The notes under the pieces: generated by a model
What the model saw: the letters and a program-made list of their open reading frames with translations, nothing else
The model's database searches: none
Told to the model about the DNA's origin: nothing
Shown: positions 58,604 through 64,000 of the stretch, in pieces
How the letters are laid out: every line of letters begins with the position of its first letter
Position numbering within the stretch: position 1 is the first letter of the stretch
From: Halomonas qaidamensis
GTDB taxonomy: Bacteria > Pseudomonadota > Gammaproteobacteria > Pseudomonadales > Halomonadaceae
DNA length: 64,000 nt
Direction: 5' to 3'
Assembly (NCBI RefSeq): GCF_025917315.1
Contig: NZ_CP080627.1
Location: 1,054,001-1,118,000, forward strand
Program-made: the position numbers and the translations under genes

Positions 58604-59707
58604 TCAGACTCCAATGATGTCGTTTAACCAAGCGCGCTCACTAGCACCTGCCCAGCGATCATGGTTCGCTTTGAATGCCATGTAGCTATCGTGCACTTTG
58701 CGCACCATTGGGTCGGCATTAGCCTCGCTAGCTAACGTATCCATGGTGGCTTCCCGCAGCGCGTTGACGACTGGCTCAGGCAGCATGCTGGCCGTTACCC
58801 CATGGTTATCAACCAAGTCGGTCATGGCTTCGCCGTTAACGGCTTCTGACCACGTCACGCTCTCTAAACACGCAGCCATGCAGGCGCTTTTTACAATCAT
58901 CTTCAGGTCGTCTGGCAGGGTGTCCCAGTGCTGTTTGGAAATTAGCAACTCACCGGTAGTGGAAGGTTCGTGCCAGCCAGTGGTGTGGTAGAACTTGGCC
59001 GCATTTTGTAACCCCATGCGTCGGTCTTGGTAAGGGCCAACAAATTCAGCGGCATCGATAACTCCACGCTCTAACGCAGGGAAAATCTCGCCACCGGGTA
59101 GTACTCGTGCATCCACGCCAAGAGCCGAGTACACCTTGCCAGCTAGCCCCGGCACGCGCATGCGAAGACCGTTTAGCTGGCCAATATCTTCAATAGGTTC
59201 TCTAAACCAGCCGGTCATTTGCACACCGGTATTGTTTAGGGGAAGGGCGATCATGCCGTAAGGCTCGTAGACTTCTTCCCATAGCTCTAAGCCACCGCCG
59301 TGGTAAAGCCATGCCATATGGCCCATAAAGCTCATGCCAAATGGCACTGTAGTGAAGTATTGCGCAGCAAAGGTGGTGCCAGACCAGAAATAGCTGTTGG
59401 CAGCGTTCATCTGAATAGTGCCGCTCTGTACGGCTTCAAAGCCTTCCAGTGCGGGAATCAGCTCGCCCGCAGAGAAGTGCTGAATCGTTAAGCGTCCGCC
59501 GGACATGGCATTAATTTTGGCGATGACATCGGTGGGGCTGCCAGGGCCTTCCACATAAAACGGCGAGCCTGGGCTGTAAGCATTCGTCATACGCCAGTTA
59601 AAACGCTCTGCGGGCTGTGCCTTAGCGATAGCAGGCGCACCCAGCACCAAGCCAGCAGTGGAAGAGAGGGCGGCGGTGGTAAGAAACTTTCGACGGGTAA
59701 AGGACAT
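58604..59707 (-). CDS. dctP: TRAP solute-binding protein, TakP-like
   Basis: A 367-residue DctP-family periplasmic binding protein with a Tat-like signal: SFTRRKFLTTAA near the start, cleavage about residue 30 (AIAKAQ). Mature features are SYFWSGTTFAAQYF near 105, LNGLRMRVPGLAG with the ligand-binding Arg, and AAEFVGPYQDRRMGLQ...GWHEPSTTGE, all typical of the TakP (2-oxo acid) branch. ATG 59707 with GAGGTG upstream is preferred to an extension to 59719. First gene of dctP-dctQ-dctM-ggt. The ligand may be an organic or 2-oxo acid; not determined. Confidence 0.92.
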   Translation of the reverse strand: MSFTRRKFLTTAALSSTAGLVLGAPAIAKAQPAERFNWRMTNAYSPGSPFYVEGPGSPTDVIAKINAMSGGRLTIQHFSAGELIPALEGFEAVQSGTIQMNAANSYFWSGTTFAAQYFTTVPFGMSFMGHMAWLYHGGGLELWEEVYEPYGMIALPLNNTGVQMTGWFREPIEDIGQLNGLRMRVPGLAGKVYSALGVDARVLPGGEIFPALERGVIDAAEFVGPYQDRRMGLQNAAKFYHTTGWHEPSTTGELLISKQHWDTLPDDLKMIVKSACMAACLESVTWSEAVNGEAMTDLVDNHGVTASMLPEPVVNALREATMDTLASEANADPMVRKVHDSYMAFKANHDRWAGASERAWLNDIIGV

Positions 59708-60014
59708 ATAACACCTCATAGCTAGGGGAAGAGACTAGGAGAAAGAAACCGTGAGATCAGTTATGAGGTAGCAAAGGGTATGCCATAAAATCGATTTTAT
59801 AGTAAATAAAAGATTTTTAGACGGTTTGTCGGCCTCCGTAATGGCAGAACAACTACTCACACCGCATTAGTAAGCCGTGAAGTATGTATTTATATGCACC
59901 TAAAAGAGGCGTATTGCACAAACGAAGCACTCTCTTTGAGCGTTTTTTGAGCGTGCAAAGGGTGTTAAGAAAGTGCTGTTGATGGCAGGTAAAAACGTTT
60001 CGATTTCAGAGTGC
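59708..60014. other. intergenic region between the TRAP operon and the tRNA promoter
   Basis: About 300 bases with no gene. An A/T-rich tract at 59785-59822 (minus-strand CTATAAAATCG) may hold the TRAP operon -10, but I see no convincing -35. Nothing else stands out. Confidence 0.5.
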
Positions 60015-60043
60015 TTGACAGCACATTAAGGGCTGAGTAATAT
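60015..60043 (+). promoter_or_regulatory. sigma-70 promoter of the tRNA cluster
   Basis: Perfect -35 TTGACA (60015-60020), 17-base spacer, -10 TAATAT (60038-60043). The following discriminator is GC-rich (ACGCGCC), the mark of promoters under stringent (ppGpp) control. The first tRNA starts 28 bases after the -10. Confidence 0.88.
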
Positions 60044-60071
60044 ACGCGCCACCTCGACGAGGCAATGAAAC

Positions 60072-60147
60072 GTCCCATTCGTCTAGTGGTCTAGGACACC
60101 GCCCTTTCACGGCGGTAACAGGGGTTCGAACCCCCTATGGGACGCCA
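60072..60147 (+). tRNA. tRNA-Glu (TTC), copy 1
   Basis: 76 bases including encoded CCA. Acceptor stem GTCCCAT / ATGGGAC, anticodon loop CTTTCAC with anticodon TTC, T-loop TTCGAAC. Nearly the same as E. coli tRNA-Glu. First gene of the array behind the promoter at 60015. Confidence 0.97.
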
Positions 60148-60187
60148 CTTGTTTTTTTAGATAGAAAGTCGTTAAGGTATCGGAATT

Positions 60188-60262
60188 GCGGGAATAGCTC
60201 AGTGGTAGAGCATCGCCTTGCCAAGGCGAGGGTCGAGAGTTCGAATCTCTTTTCCCGCTCCA
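60188..60262 (+). tRNA. tRNA-Gly (GCC), copy 1
   Basis: 75 bases including encoded CCA. Acceptor stem GCGGGAA / TTCCCGC, anticodon loop TTGCCAA with anticodon GCC, T-loop TTCGAAT. Confidence 0.97.
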
Positions 60263-60283
60263 AGCATTCAATATGCTTACAGC

Positions 60284-60359
60284 GTCCCATTCGTCTAGTG
60301 GTCTAGGACACCGCCCTTTCACGGCGGTAACAGGGGTTCGAACCCCCTATGGGACGCCA
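60284..60359 (+). tRNA. tRNA-Glu (TTC), copy 2
   Basis: Identical over all 76 bases to copy 1. Preceded by a 21-base spacer (AGCATTCAATATGCTTACAGC with the tRNA directly after) that is repeated exactly before copy 3. Confidence 0.97.
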
Positions 60360-60386
60360 ATCCGATTTGCGAGTAACACAGGTTAA

Positions 60387-60461
60387 GCGGGAATAGCTCA
60401 GTGGTAGAGCATCGCCTTGCCAAGGCGAGGGTCGAGAGTTCGAATCTCTTTTCCCGCTCCA
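60387..60461 (+). tRNA. tRNA-Gly (GCC), copy 2
   Basis: Identical over 75 bases to copy 1. The damaged 3' half copy follows 27 bases later. Confidence 0.97.
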
Positions 60462-60488
60462 GCTTGTGAAGCGTGGCAAAGTAGTCAA

Positions 60489-60537
60489 GGGTCGAGAGCT
60501 GGAGCGCCAGCCCGGTCAAATCTCTTTTCCCGCTCCA
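60489..60537 (+). pseudogene. tRNA-Gly 3' half remnant with altered T-loop
   Basis: The sequence GGGTCGAGAG and AATCTCTTTTCCCGCTCCA match the 3' part of tRNA-Gly, but the four T-loop bases TTCG between them are replaced by 20 bases (CTGGAGCGCCAGCCCGGTCA), a net gain of 16. The 5' half (D-arm, anticodon arm) is missing. It is followed by the same 21-base spacer and a tRNA-Glu, so it is the scar of a duplicated Gly-spacer-Glu unit. Confidence 0.85.
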
Positions 60538-60558
60538 AGCATTCAATATGCTTACAGC

Positions 60559-60634
60559 GTCCCATTCGTCTAGTGGTCTAGGACACCGCCCTTTCACGGC
60601 GGTAACAGGGGTTCGAACCCCCTATGGGACGCCA
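60559..60634 (+). tRNA. tRNA-Glu (TTC), copy 3
   Basis: Identical to copies 1 and 2 over 76 bases, and preceded by the same 21-base spacer as copy 2. Confidence 0.97.
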
Positions 60635-60681
60635 TCTCGCATTTTTGTAGTATGGTTCGTTAATAGTACTGTTTGTTATAA

Positions 60682-60756
60682 GCGGGAATAGCTCAGTGGT
60701 AGAGCATCGCCTTGCCAAGGCGAGGGTCGAGAGTTCGAATCTCTTTTCCCGCTCCA
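60682..60756 (+). tRNA. tRNA-Gly (GCC), copy 3
   Basis: Identical to the other Gly copies. Last gene of the array. No clear terminator follows before the ABC transporter gene at 60928, so read-through is possible. Confidence 0.97.
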
Positions 60757-60927
60757 AACAAACGTCTTGCTCATCCCTCCCTTACTGTTTAAACACCGCA
60801 TCGCACCTTAAGTGGCGGTATTTCTGCGTGTCTGTCGTTCAAGCGGCTTGAAAAAATACACGATTGCCCCGATATCTTCCTATCTAGCTCGTTTCTCATG
60901 CTTCCCATTTGCTGACAGGACATATTC

Positions 60928-61890
60928 ATGGCCGAACCGGCACTGTCTATCCGTGGCCTTACAAAAGTGTATGGCAACGGCTTTCAAGCGTTAAAAGGTA
61001 TTGATTTAGACGTCCAGCAGGGCGATTTTTTTGCCTTGTTAGGACCCAACGGTGCGGGTAAGTCGACCACCCTGGGGGTGGTCTGCTCGCTAGTGCAGAA
61101 GTCGGCGGGTAAGGTGTCGATTTTTGGCATCGATATTGATAAAGACTTCGCCAAAGCCAAGTACCAGCTTGGCGTGGTGCCCCAGGAATTCAATTTCAAT
61201 CAGTTTGAAAAGGTCATTGATATCATTCTGGCCCAGGCGGGCTACTACGGAATGACCCGCAAAGAAGCCTTGCCCCGTGCTAAACAACTGCTCACTGACC
61301 TTGGGTTATGGGACAAGCGCAACGGCAGTGCGCGTATGCTTTCTGGCGGTATGAAGCGTCGTTTGATGATCGCCCGTGCGCTAATGCACCGCCCAAAACT
61401 GCTGATTCTTGATGAGCCCACTGCAGGCGTGGATATCGAACTGCGCCGCAGTATGTGGGAATACATGCGGCGTATTAATCGCGATGAAGGCACCACCATT
61501 ATTCTCACGACGCACTACCTCGAAGAAGCTGAGAGCCTGTGCCGCAATATTGCCATCATTAATCACGGCGAAATTGTGCGCAACACCAGCGTGCGCAAGC
61601 TGCTGGCAGAGCTAAATACTGAAACCTTCTTGCTCGACCTTGCCGCGCCGGTTGCGCAAGCTCCCGTTATTGAAGGGTTTGAAATTCAGCAGATCGAGCC
61701 TTCCCAGCTGGCGTTAGTGATTCATCGTGGTCAGCAGCTTAATGATGTGTTCAGTGCCTTAAGTGAGCAGGGACTAACCGTGGTTTCCATGCGCAACCGC
61801 GCCAACCGCTTAGAGGAGATGTTTGTTTCCATGGTGGAAAGCAGTCAGCAAGCCATTGACCAGCGCGAGCGGCAGGAGGCGCGGGCATGA
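60928..61890 (+). CDS. yadG: ABC transporter ATP-binding protein, YadG type
   Basis: A 320-residue ABC-2 type ATPase. Walker A GPNGAGKST near residue 38, signature LSGGMKRR near 138, Walker B LLILDEPTAGVD and H-loop LTTHYLEEAE. A C-terminal ~85-residue domain (FEIQQIEPSQLALVIHRG) follows, as in YadG/DrrA-like exporters. Stop overlaps the permease start (ATGA). Exported substrate unknown. Confidence 0.92.
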   Translation: MAEPALSIRGLTKVYGNGFQALKGIDLDVQQGDFFALLGPNGAGKSTTLGVVCSLVQKSAGKVSIFGIDIDKDFAKAKYQLGVVPQEFNFNQFEKVIDIILAQAGYYGMTRKEALPRAKQLLTDLGLWDKRNGSARMLSGGMKRRLMIARALMHRPKLLILDEPTAGVDIELRRSMWEYMRRINRDEGTTIILTTHYLEEAESLCRNIAIINHGEIVRNTSVRKLLAELNTETFLLDLAAPVAQAPVIEGFEIQQIEPSQLALVIHRGQQLNDVFSALSEQGLTVVSMRNRANRLEEMFVSMVESSQQAIDQRERQEARA

Positions 61891-62660
61891 ATGCAACGCA
61901 AACCCTCATCGCGCTGTGGACCCTAGTACTTAAAGAGATTAAGCGCTTTACGCGGATTTGGCCGCAAACCTTGCTACCGCCGTCAATCACCATGGCGATG
62001 TATTTCATCATCTTCGGTAACTTAATTGGTTCGCGCATTGGCGATATGGACGGCTTCAGCTACATGGACTTCATCGTGCCAGGGCTGATTATGATGTCGG
62101 TGATCACCAACAGCTACTCCAACGTGGCGTCGAGCTTCTTTTCGAACAAGTTTCAGCGCTCTATTGAAGAGATGATGGTCTCACCCATGCCCAACTGGGT
62201 AATCTTATCGGGCTTTATTTTGGGTGGTATGGCCCGAGGCTTGGGCGTGGGGTTAATTGTCACGCTGGTATCGCTGTTCTTTACCCGTTTAACAGTTGAA
62301 CATCCGCTACTCACGGTGTTGGTGGTAGTGCTTACTTCGGCGCTGTTTTCCATTGGCGGTTTTATTAATGCGTTATTTGCTAATAAATTCGATGATATTT
62401 CCATTGTGCCAACGTTTATTCTGACGCCACTAACGTATTTAGGCGGGGTGTTTTACTCGATTTCAATGCTGCCCGATTTCTGGCAGGGCGTCTCTATGCT
62501 TAACCCGATACTGTATATGGTGAACGTTTTCCGCTATGGCTTTTTGGGCGTTTCCGATATTCCAGTAGGCTGGGCACTGGCCGCCATTGTTGCCTTTATT
62601 ACTGCTTTGTTTATGGTGGCGCTCGCTATGCTAGAGCGCGGCAAAGGCATACGCAGCTAA
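61887..62660 (+). CDS. yadH: ABC-2 type permease, YadH type
   Basis: A 257-residue six-helix ABC-2 permease (E. coli YadH 256). IKRFTRIWPQTLLPPSITMAM at the N-terminus, FIVPGLIMMSVITNSYSNVAS near residue 67, and LTPLTYLGGVFYSISMLPDFWQ near 185 are the conserved family segments. Works with the overlapping yadG. Confidence 0.93.
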   Translation: MNATQTLIALWTLVLKEIKRFTRIWPQTLLPPSITMAMYFIIFGNLIGSRIGDMDGFSYMDFIVPGLIMMSVITNSYSNVASSFFSNKFQRSIEEMMVSPMPNWVILSGFILGGMARGLGVGLIVTLVSLFFTRLTVEHPLLTVLVVVLTSALFSIGGFINALFANKFDDISIVPTFILTPLTYLGGVFYSISMLPDFWQGVSMLNPILYMVNVFRYGFLGVSDIPVGWALAAIVAFITALFMVALAMLERGKGIRS

Positions 62661-62724
62661 TGATATAACGGCGCCTATTAAAAGGGCGCTGAGTAGACGC
62701 TATTAATCAAGAGAGCAACACGTC

Positions 62725-63555
62725 ATGGCAAATCGCCCCGATACCTTAGAACACGCGCCCCTGGGGCGCGATTCCGCTTACCCAGAGCAGTATGACGCTG
62801 GGCTGTTGTATTCTATTCCCCGTGCGGCGAACCGTGCACCATTGGGCATTGAGGACAATAATCTGCCGTTTGTAGGGGAAGATGAGTGGCACGCGTTTGA
62901 GGTTTCTTGGCTGAACAGCCGTGGTAAACCCATTGTGGCGGTTGCCCGCTTTCGCCTGCCTGCTGATTCACCCAATCTGATTGAGTCCAAATCCTGGAAG
63001 CTCTATCTCAATAGCCTTAACCAAACGCGCTTTGAAAGCCAAGAAGCGGTGCAACGTGTGCTTGTTCGCGACTTAGCTGCCGCGGCGGGTGCTGCCGTGA
63101 GCGTAGCGCTATTGGGTGTAGACGACAGCGAGCTTAACCCGCAGCGTTTACCGGGCGAATGCCTGGATGACCTGGATATCGACATCAGCGACTACACCCC
63201 CAGCGCCGCGCATTTGGTGGTAGGCGAAGAGATCGTCGAAGAGACGCTGTACTCCCATCTGCTTAAATCTAACTGCCCGGTGACCGGTCAGCCCGACTGG
63301 GGCAGCGTATTAATTCGCTACAAAGGCCCTAAAATTGACCGGGAAGGGCTGCTGCGCTATCTCATCGGTTATCGACAGCACCAAGACTTTCACGAGCACT
63401 GTGTCGAGCATATTTTTACCGACCTGATGCAGCTCAAGCCTGAAAAGCTGCTGGTTTTGGCCCGCTATGTACGCCGTGGTGGGCTTGATATCAGCCCATG
63501 GCGTGCAACGCCTGGGCTAACGCCGCCCAGCCCTTTACGCCTAGCAAGGCAGTAA
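62725..63555 (+). CDS. queF: NADPH-dependent 7-cyano-7-deazaguanine reductase QueF
   Basis: A 276-residue two-domain (YqfF-type long) QueF, reducing preQ0 to preQ1 in queuosine synthesis. Catalytic Cys184 in LKSNCPVTGQPDWGS with Asp191 as general acid; N-terminal QueF domain with ESKSWKLYLNSLNQTRF (NADPH site). ATG follows GAGAGCAACACGTC. No preQ1 riboswitch is seen in the 64-base leader. Confidence 0.96.
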   Translation: MANRPDTLEHAPLGRDSAYPEQYDAGLLYSIPRAANRAPLGIEDNNLPFVGEDEWHAFEVSWLNSRGKPIVAVARFRLPADSPNLIESKSWKLYLNSLNQTRFESQEAVQRVLVRDLAAAAGAAVSVALLGVDDSELNPQRLPGECLDDLDIDISDYTPSAAHLVVGEEIVEETLYSHLLKSNCPVTGQPDWGSVLIRYKGPKIDREGLLRYLIGYRQHQDFHEHCVEHIFTDLMQLKPEKLLVLARYVRRGGLDISPWRATPGLTPPSPLRLARQ

Positions 63556-63602
63556 CCCATTGCGCTAAAGTAACGCCCAACCATCAACACCAGGGGAGTC
63601 TA

Positions 63603-64000
63603 ATGGACGCACTCACGCTGCTTCACGAACGTAGCTCTATGGGGAAACTCACCGAGCCTGCGCCCACTGCTGACCAGCTCAGCGCCCTCTACCAAGCTGC
63701 GCTGCGCGCCCCAGACCATAAAGAGCTGCGCCCCTGGCGGTTTATTGAATTTAGCGGCGAAGGGCGCGAACGCTTGGGCGAGCTGTTCGCGGAAGCGGAG
63801 TTTCAAGAAGACCCCAGTGCTAGCGACGACACGCTCAATTCCGCGCGTAAAAAGCCGCTGCGTGCGCCGATGATTATTGCCGTGATTGCCAAGGTCACCC
63901 CAGATATTCCGAAAGTGCCGAAAATCGAGCAGGTGATTTCTGCCGGATGCGCCGCCCACGGCATTCTGCTGGCCGCCCACGCCTTAGGGTTGGGTGCCAT
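63603..64000 (+). CDS. nitroreductase family protein, YdjA-like, partial
   Basis: First 132 residues of an FMN-dependent nitroreductase, running off the right edge. MDALTLLHERSSMGKLTEPAP, RAPDHKELRPWRFIEF (flavin site region) and AGCAAHGILLAAHALGLGA match the small YdjA subgroup (E. coli 183). AGGGGAG precedes the ATG. It lies 47 bases after queF and may be in the same transcript. Physiological substrate unknown. Confidence 0.88.
   Translation, partial: MDALTLLHERSSMGKLTEPAPTADQLSALYQAALRAPDHKELRPWRFIEFSGEGRERLGELFAEAEFQEDPSASDDTLNSARKKPLRAPMIIAVIAKVTPDIPKVPKIEQVISAGCAAHGILLAAHALGLGA

Noticed and set aside
60107..60597. Minus-strand frames across the tRNA genes (SGKRDSNSRPSPWQG-type peptides)
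   Set aside because: These are antisense translations of tRNA-Glu and tRNA-Gly, a known annotation artefact.
60072..60756. Integration site of a mobile element at the tRNA genes
   Set aside because: No integrase, no direct repeat of a tRNA 3' end at a distance, and flanking genes (TRAP operon, yadG) look chromosomal; the Gly remnant is explained by local duplication.
62661..62724. preQ1 riboswitch in the queF leader
   Set aside because: Only a short GGCGCC / GGGCGC-like hairpin is present; there is no A-rich tail or loop pattern of a preQ1 aptamer.

Overview
The window reads as chromosomal DNA of a halophilic gammaproteobacterium of the family Halomonadaceae (Halomonas or Vreelandella). This is an inference from protein character and gene order: monomeric NADP isocitrate dehydrogenase, the 530-residue form of isocitrate lyase, a 1607-residue NAD glutamate dehydrogenase, mnmA-hflD-purB, clpS-clpA-infA-bpt-aat-ftsK-lolA-rarA, and pyrD-rmf-rlmKL. 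Base composition looks mid-50s percent GC by eye (not counted). Coding density is high. I see no prophage, integrase, transposase, CRISPR array or toxin-antitoxin pair, so this is mostly core genome with a few accessory transport loci.

Layout. 0-3.6 kb: ycjF (cut by the window edge), ycjX, a two-helix small membrane protein, a hexose-phosphate mutarotase and a GlsB-type stress membrane protein. 3.8-8.3 kb: a large protein with repeated DUF1266-like modules, an NlpC/P60 lipoprotein and an MFS exporter. 8.2-14.2 kb: a nickel locus, nikABCDE divergent from nikR with a perfect NikR operator between them, followed by the nickel-binding chaperone slyD. 14.3-26.2 kb: small envelope proteins, aceA, a GNAT enzyme, roxA, purB-hflD-mnmA, nudJ-rluE and icd. 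26.4-37.1 kb: a compact N-degron block (clpS, clpA, bpt, aat) around infA, then ftsK, lolA and rarA. 37.3-46.6 kb: a hemerythrin-like protein, murI, trmA, gdhB, pyrD and rmf. 46.9-55 kb: rlmKL, a glutaredoxin-like protein, a stand-alone WGR protein, pdxB, htpX, alaA, a YlqF GTPase and msrB. 55.1-59.7 kb: an apparent operon joining a TakP-type TRAP transporter to a gamma-glutamyltransferase-like enzyme. 60.0-60.8 kb: three identical tRNA-Glu(TTC) and three identical tRNA-Gly(GCC) genes plus a damaged tRNA-Gly 3' half, behind a strong promoter with a GC-rich discriminator. 60.9-64 kb: yadGH-type ABC exporter, queF and the start of a nitroreductase.

How it works together. aceA and icd are the two sides of the isocitrate branch point. 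gdhB feeds 2-oxoglutarate. NikR, the Nik importer and SlyD form one nickel supply module. ClpS/ClpA with the two aminoacyl-transferases form a complete bacterial N-degron route. Much of the rest serves translation: tRNA and rRNA modification, IF-1, RMF, L16 hydroxylation.

I did not find a clearly new multi-gene system. The features most worth a second look are: five unrelated short tandem arrays (12-16 bp period) in intergenic DNA, several in leaders of metabolic genes; the repeated-module DUF1266 protein; the TRAP plus GGT-like operon; and the tRNA array with a segmental duplication.
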